From Candidatus Sigynarchaeum calidifontis (GTDB lineage: Archaea > Asgardarchaeota > Lokiarchaeia > Sigyniarchaeales > Sigyniarchaeaceae): 64,000 nucleotides of DNA. Position 1 is the stretch's first letter. Every line of letters begins with the position of its first letter. Of the stretch, positions 44,640 to 53,724 are shown piece after piece. The notes beneath the pieces are model-generated. The model did not search any database, was not told the DNA's origin, and saw nothing but the letters and a program-made list of their open reading frames with translations. The stretch is taken from assembly GCA_030587475.1 (NCBI GenBank), contig JAUQYZ010000031.1, forward strand, positions 35,173 through 99,172, read 5' to 3'. A program made the position numbers and the translations under genes.

Positions 44640-44900
44640 TCAGAAGATGCCCATCTTGTTCGCTATTTCGGACGCGGGATTGGCCGGATCCAAGCGGATA
44701 AATGCTTTTTTCTCTCCCCGTGGGGTAACCACGGTGTTGATCTTCCTGCACTTGACAGAATACGTTTTCTCTATTGCTTCTTTGATCATTTTCTTGTTGG
44801 CCTTCTTGTCAACGATGAACACGAGTTTGTTCTCGTTTTCGATGAGATTGAACGTGCTTTCCGTAATGACCGGCCGGATCAAGATTTCTGTCGGATCCAT
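44640..44900 (-). CDS. rpl23: Large-subunit ribosomal protein L23 (uL23)
   Basis: An 86-residue ribosomal protein with the diagnostic ILIRPVITESTFNL start and the archaeal INTVVTPRGEKKAFIRL end. A GGAGG at correct spacing precedes ATG 44900. It is the last gene here of the rpl3-rpl4-rpl23 operon. The genes that usually follow (L2, S19) are not downstream, where a convergent radical SAM gene lies. Confidence 0.95.
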   Translation of the reverse strand: MDPTEILIRPVITESTFNLIENENKLVFIVDKKANKKMIKEAIEKTYSVKCRKINTVVTPRGEKKAFIRLDPANPASEIANKMGIF

Positions 44901-44905
44901 GGTGA

Positions 44906-45676
44906 TTACCTCCTCTCATTAAGGGCGTTGATTGCCGATTCGGACCATATCACGAGGCGCCCGGCTTGCCCACCCGGAGCAAGATGCTCGACGCAGAGCT
45001 TCCCTAACGGGACCACGTCAACGCCCGGGATGTTCCGGGCAGCATTATCTATGCCAAGCCTCTCGGCAACGATTAAAGGGCCTTTGCAACCCTTGTATTT
45101 CAACCCGCGGCGTTTTTCCTTGCCGGCCCTGATGTGGCGGTTCCTTGCGCGTTCAAGTTCCTTGGCCAATCCAACTTTATCGAGCAGATCAACAAGTGTC
45201 CTTGTTCGCTTTATAGTTTGGATCTTGTCATCGAAGATCAAGAGCGGCGTCTCTAATCCGTCAACGATATGCCCTCTGTTTTTCACCAATCGAATGTTGG
45301 TCGTCGCGGCTATTGCTGAATCAAGAGCGATGGCCTTCTCTTTCTTGTTTATCTTCTTGAAAAGTACCTTGTTGGTTCTCGGGGGTTGTGCCAACCTCCC
45401 GCCAACCGTCATAGGCGCGAAAATGCCTGCACCAGCCGTGCGTGTTCCGGCACCTTTCACACGGGGAACCCGCGCTTGTGCTCGGCCAACACCAAGCGAG
45501 ACCGCCGACGTGCGTTTCCCAGCCATGGGATTTCTTCCTTGAACTTGTTTTTGGATACTTTGGGATGCTGCAACAACCCTGGAGATCAAGTCCGGGCGAT
45601 ATGGCGCGTCGAACACGCTCCCGAGCTTGATATTTTTCTTGATATTGCCTTCGATATCACGTACTTGGCCATTCAT
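44906..45676 (-). CDS. rpl4: Large-subunit ribosomal protein L4 (uL4/L4e)
   Basis: A 256-residue archaeal/eukaryotic-type L4. SVFDAPYRPDLISRVV near residue 18, the extended loop region RVPRVKGAG and the LVDLLDKVGLAKELERA segment are characteristic. ATG 45676 has GGTGA upstream. It begins 14 bases after rpl3 and ends five bases before rpl23. Confidence 0.95.
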   Translation of the reverse strand: MNGQVRDIEGNIKKNIKLGSVFDAPYRPDLISRVVAASQSIQKQVQGRNPMAGKRTSAVSLGVGRAQARVPRVKGAGTRTAGAGIFAPMTVGGRLAQPPRTNKVLFKKINKKEKAIALDSAIAATTNIRLVKNRGHIVDGLETPLLIFDDKIQTIKRTRTLVDLLDKVGLAKELERARNRHIRAGKEKRRGLKYKGCKGPLIVAERLGIDNAARNIPGVDVVPLGKLCVEHLAPGGQAGRLVIWSESAINALNERR

Positions 45677-45690
45677 GATCAATCACCTTT

Positions 45691-46704
45691 TTACTTCATT
45701 TGCTGGCTTAAAACGTTCACGTAAGTGATCTCTGGTGCGGCGATGTCCTTGACGCCGCGGATAGAAGCACGCAATCGGACGAAGCGCTTTTTGGCACCCG
45801 GAACACTACCCTTGATCAGGATATAATCTCCTTTCACCAGCCCGTATCTTATCAGACCTCCTTGCGGGTTGATTTCCTCGCCTTTCTCGCTGATTTTAAT
45901 TATTTGCTTGTTGTACTCGGTTCGTTGATGAAAGCCCATCTGGCCACCACGAGGTGCGGTCCAGCAGATGCGCGACGGGGTTTCGGGTCCCAAGCAACCG
46001 ACCTTCCGCACGGCCTTGCGTGACTTGTGCTGAACCTTGTGCACCCGGAACCTCTTGATAGGGCCTTGCGTACCCTTTCCCTTCGAGACCGCAGCAACAT
46101 CCACGACCTGTCCGGCCTTCAGAACATCGAAGGCGCGAACCGGCTTGCCGAAGTGATCTTTCGCATATTGGAAAGAATCCGAGATCTTGTTCCCGCCGAT
46201 CTTTATCTCCAATAAGTCGGGTTTTTTCCGAGAAAGTGCGCTCAAGTGAGGTTGGGATGCAAAAAGGCCACGGATCTCGAGACCTTCCTCGTTGGAGACT
46301 ATTTCGTCCAATTTCGCCAATTGCTCGGAAGCTTTTATTTCCTTGGGCAGTGCGATTTTCCGGGCAAGGTACTTGTTATCCTTCACGCTATCAGCGTGAG
46401 CTTCTGCGATGGCCCGCAGTCCTTCCATGGTTCTCTTGTATACGCGGATACCGTACATGAAAAGGGGCGGGGCATCAAGGATCGTCACGGGACAAAAAAT
46501 TTCCTGGTCTTTATATGGGCTGTTTTTATCATTTTCGATATACGCGACGTGGGTCATCCCTGCCTTGAACCCACCGAACCCGAGCAGCCCCGTCTCGCTC
46601 GATTCCGGCCAGTGCTTGATCTTGCCTTTTATTGTCTTGGCGCGCTTCCGTGGAAGGTAGGCCAAAGATCCGTGACGTGGTGCACTTTTCTTCCGATGTC
46701 CCAT
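45691..46704 (-). CDS. rpl3: Large-subunit ribosomal protein L3 (uL3)
   Basis: A 337-residue archaeal/eukaryotic-type L3. GHRKKSAPRHGSLAYLPRKR opens the protein and the KGKGTQGPIKRF, HKSRKAVRKVGCLG and RTEYNKQI segments are family motifs. ATG 46704 is chosen with GGTGA just upstream. TTTAAA at 46750-46755 (minus-strand reading) could be its TATA box. First gene of the operon. Confidence 0.96.
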   Translation of the reverse strand: MGHRKKSAPRHGSLAYLPRKRAKTIKGKIKHWPESSETGLLGFGGFKAGMTHVAYIENDKNSPYKDQEIFCPVTILDAPPLFMYGIRVYKRTMEGLRAIAEAHADSVKDNKYLARKIALPKEIKASEQLAKLDEIVSNEEGLEIRGLFASQPHLSALSRKKPDLLEIKIGGNKISDSFQYAKDHFGKPVRAFDVLKAGQVVDVAAVSKGKGTQGPIKRFRVHKVQHKSRKAVRKVGCLGPETPSRICWTAPRGGQMGFHQRTEYNKQIIKISEKGEEINPQGGLIRYGLVKGDYILIKGSVPGAKKRFVRLRASIRGVKDIAAPEITYVNVLSQQMK

Positions 46705-47037
46705 GAAAGTCACCAGTATAGTAGTCGATGACAAAAATGTTCTACTTGATTTAAACGCGACGATTTGGCGTATCGTGCGGAGAAATAAGAGATGATGATC
46801 GGTATATATGAGAAACTGCGCGTGAATCTCCCGAATCTAATGGGATCCGTTGGATTCATCGCATCAAGAATAGCGAGGAATATTGCTTGCATTTCTCTCG
46901 CGGCTCGCAGATGGAACCTTATTTATATTCCACCACCAATGGAAATACATATTTGAAGACATAGCGCCAATATATAGTTGCTCGGGCAATCCAATCCCGG
47001 CCTCTGATCCCATACAAAAAAGCCAGTTGCATCGTCC
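46705..47037. other. Intergenic region between divergent rpl3 and V4R operons
   Basis: No gene is seen in these 333 bases. The minus strand holds TTTAAA at 46750-46755 suited to rpl3. The plus strand holds TATATA at 46971-46976, about 60 bases before the first V4R gene. A second A/T-rich element at 46919-46929 reads as AATATAAATAA on the minus strand. Confidence 0.4.
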
Positions 47038-47565
47038 ATGTTGAAAAAAATAGGCGTTCAGAAAGGTTTGAAAAACATTAGCATTGATGCTGATTCCCAT
47101 ATCATCTACAAGAAGACCAATTTCTCACTAGTGGTATTGCGTCCAACCGATCTGGCGCAGATGGGGGATCTGATAGGACAGGGGAACAAGGACATTATCA
47201 CCTGGATAGGAAAGACGGTCGGTCGAAACGTTGCTGAGGTCGTCTACAAGGATGAATCGCCAAAGACGAACGCCGAGCTGCTCGAAAAATCTTTTAGAAC
47301 CCTGGAGATGCTTGGCTTCGGCATCTTGAGCTTGCAAAATTACCAAGACGATATCGGCTTCCAGGTCAGGGTGGAAAATCCTCTTTACGAGCATCTCGAA
47401 GAAAATCAAGAAATCATCAGTAACATCTATCTTGGGATATTCCTCGGCATCCTTGAATACATCGGTCGCAAGGCCAATGGTATAGAAACCGAGGTAGCAT
47501 GGAAGACCCAAGGAATCACACATTCGACATTTGAATTGAAGATTGAGGGGGTTGTTACGCAATGA
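47038..47565 (+). CDS. V4R domain protein (Bet3/TRAPP-like fold), first of two
   Basis: A 175-residue soluble protein. The first 55 residues end in a helix that introduces the domain (IGQGNKDIITWIGKTVGRN). The C-terminal half has the V4R pattern: NIYLGIFLGILEYIGRK glycine-rich helix, then TEVAWKTQGITHSTFELKI strands. V4R shares its fold with Bet3, the core of eukaryotic TRAPP. It is the first gene of an operon and overlaps the next gene as ATGA. Confidence 0.75.
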   Translation: MLKKIGVQKGLKNISIDADSHIIYKKTNFSLVVLRPTDLAQMGDLIGQGNKDIITWIGKTVGRNVAEVVYKDESPKTNAELLEKSFRTLEMLGFGILSLQNYQDDIGFQVRVENPLYEHLEENQEIISNIYLGIFLGILEYIGRKANGIETEVAWKTQGITHSTFELKIEGVVTQ

Positions 47566-48053
47566 AATCGCTCAAGCTGAAGGGGCTCGAGTACACGAAC
47601 GGTGTGATCCGCCTATTTGACGAGCGGGTTGTTTTATTCCCTCCGTCCATCATTGGCTTGCTTTCGTCTATTTACGGAGAGGGTGCGGAACCTTTGCTCG
47701 TATTCCTCGGCAAAAAGCTCGGACGTACCATGATCGAGAAATGGGACTTCGAACTCAAACCGAAAAATATCAAGGAAATAACCGAGCTTTTCTCCGATCT
47801 TTTCAGCACCACGGGATGGGGACAGATGGTCGTGAGGGACGTGACGGACGACCAGATCATCTTCCAACTCATGCACAACGTGTCGAAAACCTTGGAAATC
47901 CCCTCCAAGTTCATCGATTTCTTCATCACCGGATACATAACCGGCTTCGCCGAGTACATTTATTACAAGGCAAAAGTACAAGAAACGCTATGCATGATTG
48001 ACGACGAGAACCTTGATTTCTGCCAGTGGGTCGTGAACCGGATCCCGACATAA
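47562..48053 (+). CDS. V4R domain protein (Bet3/TRAPP-like fold), second of two
   Basis: A 163-residue relative of the preceding protein, translated from an ATGA overlap. FLGKKLGRTMIEKW, FFITGYITGFAEYIYYK and ETLCMIDDENLDFCQWV reproduce the helix-glycine-helix and final strand of V4R. The two proteins are diverged enough to form a heterodimer, as Bet3-family pairs do in TRAPP. A roadblock-Rab fusion gene follows after 61 bases. Confidence 0.75.
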   Translation: MKSLKLKGLEYTNGVIRLFDERVVLFPPSIIGLLSSIYGEGAEPLLVFLGKKLGRTMIEKWDFELKPKNIKEITELFSDLFSTTGWGQMVVRDVTDDQIIFQLMHNVSKTLEIPSKFIDFFITGYITGFAEYIYYKAKVQETLCMIDDENLDFCQWVVNRIPT

Positions 48054-48114
48054 AAGGCTGTTTCATTGCGTTCTCGCGCCAATCATCCCGATTATTGTCC
48101 GAAGCGGGGGAATT

Positions 48115-49137
48115 ATGTCGATCGACGTGAAAAAACTGGAAATGCTTTTGGAATCATACTTGAGTAGGACCCCCAATCTAATTTCTGCCCTAGTGGTCGA
48201 TAGGGACGGGCTCGTGATCAGTTCCAAGGCAAAGAAGAAAAAAACGAACGTCGACGAGGACCTCCTATCGGGTATCAGTGCCGTCGTTGAACCGATCTTG
48301 AAAAAGATCACGAAGGAATTCAAGACCGGAACGTTCGGCAGCGGCACGTTCGACACGGACAACTACCGCCTCGTGTTCCTGGAAGCCGGCAGCTATTCCC
48401 TCCTCGTGACAGTCGCAGACTTTTATGCTAACCTGGACGACATCTACCCATACGCATACATCTGCGCGGAAAAAATTTCCCGGCTCTTTGATAACCGGAC
48501 GGTTGGCGCGGACATTCCCATGATCAACCTCGGGGTTCCGAGAAAGGAAATGGAGCCTATGAAGGATGGCAAGATCAAGCAGATGAAGTTCGAGCCGGGG
48601 GATTACGTCTTCAAGCTAGTGATCGCGGGAGACGGGGCAGTCGGGAAGACGACACTCGTTCAAAAATTTGTCGAGGAAAAATTCAACGAGGATTACCTGG
48701 CCACGATCGGCGCCAACATCATGAAAAAGGAATACAAGCTGCGTGGCGAGGACGTGGTCTGCCAGTTCAGCATCTGGGACCTCGCTGGCCAGGACCTATT
48801 CAAGCGCGCGAGGAAGAGTTACTTCGCGAACGCCGCTGCGGGCATCATCGTGTTTGACGTCACCCGGAAAGTAACGTTCGAGCACGTGAAGGCTTGGATG
48901 CTCGAGTTCCAGATCGTGGGAAAGCCAATCCCCATCGTACTCGTCGGGAACAAGGTGGACCTCGTCGATGCACGCGAGGTATCCCAAACAGATGCGGAGG
49001 CGTTAGCCAAGGAGCTGAACCTCTCCTACATCGAAACGAGCGCCAAGAACGGGTCGAACGTGGAGGAGGTGTTCGAGATGCTCGCGTACTTCCTCGTGAA
49101 AGCAAACTTCTCCCAAACCGAGTCCATCGCGTTGTAA
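48115..49137 (+). CDS. Roadblock domain fused to a Rab-like small GTPase
   Basis: A 340-residue fusion. Residues 3-125 are a roadblock/LC7 domain ([16 protein letters not shown] strands, [19 protein letters not shown]). After a linker, residues 160-325 are a complete GTPase: G1 GDGAVGKTT near 170, G2 Thr in YLATIGAN, G3 WDLAGQ near 222, G4 GNKVD, G5 [12 protein letters not shown]. All catalytic residues including the Gln after G3 are present. There is no C-terminal Cys for a lipid. It lies in the same operon as two V4R proteins. In cis the roadblock may regulate the switch or dimerise it. Confidence 0.93.
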   Translation: MSIDVKKLEMLLESYLSRTPNLISALVVDRDGLVISSKAKKKKTNVDEDLLSGISAVVEPILKKITKEFKTGTFGSGTFDTDNYRLVFLEAGSYSLLVTVADFYANLDDIYPYAYICAEKISRLFDNRTVGADIPMINLGVPRKEMEPMKDGKIKQMKFEPGDYVFKLVIAGDGAVGKTTLVQKFVEEKFNEDYLATIGANIMKKEYKLRGEDVVCQFSIWDLAGQDLFKRARKSYFANAAAGIIVFDVTRKVTFEHVKAWMLEFQIVGKPIPIVLVGNKVDLVDAREVSQTDAEALAKELNLSYIETSAKNGSNVEEVFEMLAYFLVKANFSQTESIAL

Positions 49138-49226
49138 TGCTTACGAGTTTCCACAAGCAAGGACTTTATTTGCGAAAAGTTTCATTGAGAAGAACAGATC
49201 AACCGATCCGGGGGTCGATATCCGGC

Positions 49227-50234
49227 ATGGTATCAAAAACTTGCGAACAGTGTGGCGAGGGCAGTTACATGCTCTTCCCGTGCCGCCATTGCGGGAAGTC
49301 GTTCTGCGCGTCCCACCGGCTCCCCGAGAACCACGGCTGCGCGGGAAGTGCTTCCCCGCCGGCGTCCATGACCTCCCCCGCTTATGGAGGCTCGTATTCC
49401 CCGAACTATGCTGACCAGGACCTCGAGATGGCCCAAAACCTGGCGAGGGCGCAATCGCGGATCCAACAACCCCGGGAGTATGTCTGGGAACCCAAGATCA
49501 CGGAGTTCGACGGCGACCCCTTCGACCCGAAGAGCGGGGTCATCCTGAAAGGCGTGTTCTGGCCCAAGGGGAAAGAAGCATTTCACATCATCATCGCATT
49601 TGTGCTAATGTTCTTTATCGGAATGTTAATCAGCAATAGCGCTTTTCTTGGGGTTATACTGCCTGGTTTTGAACCGCTTGAGCAGCAACTGTTCCCGTTC
49701 TTCCTTGCCTCTATGTCGACCTCGGGCTTCTTGATCCACGAGTTTGCACACAGGCAGACCGGGCGGAGGTTCAAACTGCCCGCAAAATTCCGGCTCCTCA
49801 CGTTTGGTCTCATGTTAACTGCAATAGGGATCGTACTATATTATGCCACGAATGGCCAATTTCCCCCTTTTGCATTACCCGGGGCAGTGGTAGTGATTGG
49901 GCTTGAGAAGAGGGATCAAGCAGGAAAATGCAAGGCTGCAGGACCGATCTCGAACCTCATCATTTCACTCGTGTTGATTCCCATCGCATTTCTAACAGCA
50001 AGCATCCGTCTAGGATTTGAATACTTCATATTGTTCATCTACGGCTCTTATTTTAATTCATTCCTTGGCCTTTTCAACATGCTCCCCGTCGGGTTGCTCG
50101 ATGGCCACGAAATCCTCAAGTACAAGAAATGGTTATGGGTGCTCTTGTTTTTCTCGCTTCTCAGCTTGTGGATCTTCGAGGTGATAGGCGTTTTAAAAAA
50201 TGCTAATTATTGGTTCACCCTGTTCTATTCATGA
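49227..50234 (+). CDS. AN1-type zinc finger fused to site-2 protease (M50) membrane domain
   Basis: A 335-residue protein. Residues 5-40 hold an AN1-like zinc finger ([21 protein letters not shown], then [12 protein letters not shown]). After a Ser/Pro/Gly linker the rest is a polytopic membrane metalloprotease with the catalytic LIHEFAHR motif near residue 172 and the third ligand Asp in [12 protein letters not shown] near residue 285. It would cut membrane-embedded substrates. The AN1 finger may bind ubiquitin-like or other protein tags, which is inference. It begins 89 bases after the GTPase fusion. Confidence 0.88.
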   Translation: MVSKTCEQCGEGSYMLFPCRHCGKSFCASHRLPENHGCAGSASPPASMTSPAYGGSYSPNYADQDLEMAQNLARAQSRIQQPREYVWEPKITEFDGDPFDPKSGVILKGVFWPKGKEAFHIIIAFVLMFFIGMLISNSAFLGVILPGFEPLEQQLFPFFLASMSTSGFLIHEFAHRQTGRRFKLPAKFRLLTFGLMLTAIGIVLYYATNGQFPPFALPGAVVVIGLEKRDQAGKCKAAGPISNLIISLVLIPIAFLTASIRLGFEYFILFIYGSYFNSFLGLFNMLPVGLLDGHEILKYKKWLWVLLFFSLLSLWIFEVIGVLKNANYWFTLFYS

Positions 50235-50389
50235 CTATGAAATAGTGATAATACTTGTTTGTAGCCTGGCCTGGCTCAAACATTCCATCTCTATTATTCT
50301 GGATGCCAGGGGCGTATCGAGAGAAGGATTAATAGGCTTGGCTCGAAACTATCCAGCATATCAATCCAGATGGAAAGAACGTGAATGAA

Positions 50390-50890
50390 ATGCCAGAACA
50401 AGCATCATTAACCGAGGAAGAGGTGCTCGCCGAGATCGAAAAGTACTTGAAGCGGTTGGAGGTACGTTTCGGGCGCACGAAGCTCGGGGAAAACGAGGTG
50501 ATCGGTGCCCCGTGGGTGATCGACGAGAAGGACTTCCTCGTCCTTATCCGCGTGAAAAATGAATGGGTTTGGATCTCCGCGGCAATGCTGCTGAAGGAGG
50601 ATATGCCCGCCGGGAAGGAGAAGGATTTGTTGCTGGATTGCTTGAAAGCAAACCACGCGCTGCCCGAGATCTGCTTCGACGCGGATCAGGAGGGGAACCT
50701 CGGGACGTCTCAAGAAATGCACGTGACCGCGATCAAGAGCGATGGCGGTTTCTCCGAGTTCAAGTACGAGTTCTTCGCGATCCCCGCTTGCATCAAGTAT
50801 TTCATGACCAAGATCGCGCCGCAGTTCGGTATCAAGGTGAACGGCTTCACGGAAATGGTCGAAAACTTCATTAAAAAAATCCAGGAATAG
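50390..50890 (+). CDS. Hypothetical protein, possible YbjN/chaperone-like fold
   Basis: A 166-residue acidic protein with an initial helix followed by alternating strands (WVIDEKDFLVLIRVKNEWVW) and a long C-terminal helix. The layout recalls small YbjN or type III secretion chaperone folds, but no residue signature confirms it. ATG 50390 is chosen over GTG 50381. It follows the AN1-protease gene on the same strand and is convergent with the hexapeptide gene, 12 bases apart. Confidence 0.6.
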   Translation: MPEQASLTEEEVLAEIEKYLKRLEVRFGRTKLGENEVIGAPWVIDEKDFLVLIRVKNEWVWISAAMLLKEDMPAGKEKDLLLDCLKANHALPEICFDADQEGNLGTSQEMHVTAIKSDGGFSEFKYEFFAIPACIKYFMTKIAPQFGIKVNGFTEMVENFIKKIQE

Positions 50891-50902
50891 AGCCAAGCAA
50901 TT

Positions 50903-51481
50903 TCATTTCTTTTCCAGCAAGAACTTGAAGAAATCAGCCTGGGTCAACATGTAAGGCTGGATGTTGGGGAAATTCCTCCTGATCTTGTCAAAAAGCTCGC
51001 TGAAATATTCCGCCCTTTCTTTCTGGCGCATCACGTCCTCGCGGCTCAGTTCTCTTATGGTGATCACCGGGTCGCCTTGCATGACCGTTCTCGCGGGGAT
51101 GTTCATCCCCGACGGCACCATGGAGTCAGGAAGTATCAAGACACCCTCGCCAACCGTGGTGCCCTCGAACACGACCGAATTCTTGGAGATCGTGACGTAA
51201 TCCTCGGTGAACAACCCGTAAATGCAAGAACCAGACTCGATGATGCAATAATTACCTATGTTGATGGGGCTGTTTTTCGTTCGAGCGTGCAAGACGACCC
51301 CGTCGAACACGGTGGAGTACTCGCCTATCGTTATCGTTGAAAAATCGCCGCGGATGACCGAGCCAGGCCAGACCACCGCGTGATCCTTGATGGACACGTC
51401 TCCGATGATCGTCGCATTCGGTGACACATAGGCCTTGTCGCTGATGAGCGGTTTCATGGTTTTATATTCCATAATTGGCAT
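50903..51481 (-). CDS. Left-handed beta-helix (hexapeptide repeat) protein, gamma-carbonic-anhydrase-like
   Basis: A 192-residue hexapeptide-repeat protein starting with ISDKAYVSPNATIIGDVSIK, continuing with WPGSVIRGD and VFDGVVLH. This is the gamma-carbonic anhydrase/acyltransferase-like family. The first metal His (VVLH) is present but the pair of His expected in the next coils is replaced (IIESGSCIYGLF), so carbonic anhydrase activity is unlikely. GGTGG precedes ATG 51481. The C-terminal 45 residues form helices. Confidence 0.8.
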   Translation of the reverse strand: MPIMEYKTMKPLISDKAYVSPNATIIGDVSIKDHAVVWPGSVIRGDFSTITIGEYSTVFDGVVLHARTKNSPINIGNYCIIESGSCIYGLFTEDYVTISKNSVVFEGTTVGEGVLILPDSMVPSGMNIPARTVMQGDPVITIRELSREDVMRQKERAEYFSELFDKIRRNFPNIQPYMLTQADFFKFLLEKK

Positions 51482-51570
51482 GGTTCCACCCAGTTGCCGG
51501 GTTCTCTGGTAATTGTGCAACAGATCTCATATCACGCTTTCGATTAATAATGGTTTTTTCTGGTGCATGC

Positions 51571-52368
51571 CTACACGCGCTGGACCGGGTTCTCGTCGTG
51601 CAACGTAAACGTGACGTTCGGATGCTTCAACGAGAGTAACAGCTTTAACTTGCTCATGCCGAGGATGTCGGTCGCGTGGTGAGAGAGCTCAATGAATGCA
51701 AGGTGTAATTCGCTCAAGATTGTTATGATCTCGCTGGAAATCTCTCCGGTAACGAGCAAGTCGATCCCTCCTTCGAGCATCGCTATAACGGGCTGGATAG
51801 AGTCGATCCGCCCCCCGATGACGAGAATTTTGTTGTGAATCCGTTCCGGGGCTCCTTTATACGTGATCGAGCATGCCCCGATGATTTTTTTGGCTTGATC
51901 GAGGATAGAATTGAATTTCCTCACTCCACCCACATTACATATCCTCCCTACAGGTATCTCGTTTCCCTGGAAATTGGATACCGTGTAAGTTTCCTTGGGT
52001 TCGAGTCGCAAGGCTTGACAAACCGATTCCGTTATGCCCTGGTTCGAATGGTTCCACGGGTCCCCCGTGACGTATACCCAGATGTTGTTTTCTGTCAAGA
52101 GGCGCATTTTCTCGAAGGCAAGCTCCCGAATCTTAAAAAATGACTCGTGAATAAGCGCGTGGTGGGAAATGATGAGGTTTGCCTTCGATGCAACCGCCTC
52201 ATCGATGCATTCCATGGTTGGATCGACCGAGAGCATCCCCTTTCGTATCACGATGCTTGACATGTCCGTTTTTCGTCCAAACACGAGTCCTTGCTCTTCA
52301 TTTGCCCGCAATGTAAGCCACGGGGGAGAGAGGCCCTTCAACGTGTTGATGATGCTTTCCAGGTACAA
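51571..52368 (-). CDS. NIF3/DUF34 family metal-binding protein
   Basis: A 265-residue protein of the NIF3 family, often annotated GTP cyclohydrolase I type 2 but of unproven function. Metal-ligand segments ANLIISHHALIH near residue 63 and VTGEISSE near residue 209 with AFIELSHHATDILG near residue 226 are present. Monocistronic, between the hexapeptide gene and the GTPase fragment. Confidence 0.85.
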   Translation of the reverse strand: MYLESIINTLKGLSPPWLTLRANEEQGLVFGRKTDMSSIVIRKGMLSVDPTMECIDEAVASKANLIISHHALIHESFFKIRELAFEKMRLLTENNIWVYVTGDPWNHSNQGITESVCQALRLEPKETYTVSNFQGNEIPVGRICNVGGVRKFNSILDQAKKIIGACSITYKGAPERIHNKILVIGGRIDSIQPVIAMLEGGIDLLVTGEISSEIITILSELHLAFIELSHHATDILGMSKLKLLLSLKHPNVTFTLHDENPVQRV

Positions 52369-52648
52369 TCGATGTCACCACGAGTGCACGTTGGGAAGCA
52401 GATCAGCCTACTTATTCTCGATCGGTGGGTTTTATTTCTGAAACTTTTCTCGTTTAGGCCGCGCCGGCATCAGATGACCGGGATCTTGAATTTCTAGATG
52501 TTATGCCGCTGTCGCATCCCATCCCCGCCTTGAAAGGTGATGACTTCCTGGTGGTCAATTTAAATACCCTCGAAAAGTTGAAGATATAAGATGCATCGTG
52601 TTCTATGATACGAACGGATAGGCCGTGGATCGCGTCGGATTGATTTTC

Positions 52649-52792
52649 ATGGTTCAGAGCACGTACAAGGGGAAAACCGTCATCATCGGGGATAGCGCGG
52701 TCGGCAAGACATCATTAATCTCGTGTTTTGTCGAACATAAATTCCCCACTGACTATCTACCTACCGATAGAATGCCAAGGGTTATCAACTGA
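52649..52792 (+). pseudogene. Truncated Ras-like GTPase (G1 motif only)
   Basis: A 47-codon frame from ATG 52649 encodes the first strand, G1 loop GDSAVGKTS and first helix of a Ras/Rab-like GTPase, up to FPTDYLPT at the switch I position. It then ends at TGA 52790-52792 with no switch II, G4 or G5 elsewhere in any frame. This is a 5' remnant of a GTPase gene. The winged-helix gene begins 92 bases later, so a deletion probably joined the two. Confidence 0.65.
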
Positions 52793-52884
52793 GGGGCGAG
52801 AACCAGGATACTGTCTCAAGAGCCTTGTTACCGGGCGCTGTCGCCCCCTTGGCAAGAACATGCACCGAGTGGACGGATGAAAAA

Positions 52885-53139
52885 ATGTTGGAGCGCATCG
52901 AGTCCATCAAGATGATCTTGGGAGATATGGGGATAAAGATCATCAAGGCGCTGTACCTCGGCCCGATGGACGTGAAATCGATTAATTTCTTGTCTGGCGT
53001 TCCAATCGAATGCATATATGGACGCATTCCTGTCTTGAAGAGCCTGAATCTGATAAAGGAGGTAGGTACCACCTATACACTCGAGAAAGAGGGCGAGGCG
53101 TTCTTGCGATCGATCGAGGTGCAAGAACGCATTAAATAA
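52885..53139 (+). CDS. Small winged-helix protein
   Basis: An 84-residue protein with IKIIKALYLGPMDVKSINFLSG then IECIYGRIPVLKSLNLIKEV, a compact winged helix-turn-helix, and a final strand pair (TTYTLEKEGEAF). ATG 52885 is preceded by a short GGATG; an upstream TTG at 52825 is in frame. It lies behind the GTPase remnant and is convergent with the gene at 53150. Confidence 0.65.
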   Translation: MLERIESIKMILGDMGIKIIKALYLGPMDVKSINFLSGVPIECIYGRIPVLKSLNLIKEVGTTYTLEKEGEAFLRSIEVQERIK

Positions 53140-53149
53140 GCGTGAGAGT

Positions 53150-53623
53150 TTAGATCTCGCGCAACTTGTAGGTTAAATCCTCGATGATCCTGTCACGTGT
53201 CTTGAGCACTTGAAGATCCTTTTCGATGTTGACTTCCTTCACGATATCCTCAATGCATTTATCAATAAATTGTGCTTTTATCTTTTCCAAACCGTCAACA
53301 TTGAACCTGTAGATTTCTTTCGTTCTTCGAGTGCTAGAAGTTCGGGTATTCGATACAAGCTCGCAAATTCCCTTCTCCTCCCACCGGGTCAGGATGATCC
53401 GGATCACTTTATGAAACAAGGAGAACTTGGTCTTTTCCAAGCTAAGCTTGTCCATGATGATCTTGGTAATTTGCGTCGACGGAAACTCGTTCGAGTGAAA
53501 GTTCGAGTTTACCCGGAGCACGTACGCCCAGATCAAGGCTTCGTATTTCTTGATATCGTTCAAGAGATTGTTGATGCCCTTTTCATACGACGAGGGCTCC
53601 GGATTGTCGCGTGCATCGCTCAT
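53150..53623 (-). CDS. Hypothetical protein, possible winged helix
   Basis: A 157-residue, strongly charged and mostly helical protein. The middle (FHKVIRIILTRWEEKGICELV then RTKEIYRFNV) resembles a wHTH recognition helix and wing. No family is named. It is divergent from the KH-protein gene and convergent with the small winged-helix gene. Confidence 0.6.
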   Translation of the reverse strand: MSDARDNPEPSSYEKGINNLLNDIKKYEALIWAYVLRVNSNFHSNEFPSTQITKIIMDKLSLEKTKFSLFHKVIRIILTRWEEKGICELVSNTRTSSTRRTKEIYRFNVDGLEKIKAQFIDKCIEDIVKEVNIEKDLQVLKTRDRIIEDLTYKLREI

Positions 53624-53724
53624 GGAACTATCTTTAAACGTTTTATTCGTTCATCCATTAGACTGTATTGTACCACCCACCTCGAAAAAATAAACCTTCA
53701 CTTTTTACCGCCGGGCTGATTCGC

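Noticed and set aside
50200-50388. 62-codon frame after the AN1-protease gene
   Set aside because: Overlaps the end of that gene, has no start signal and no recognisable sequence.
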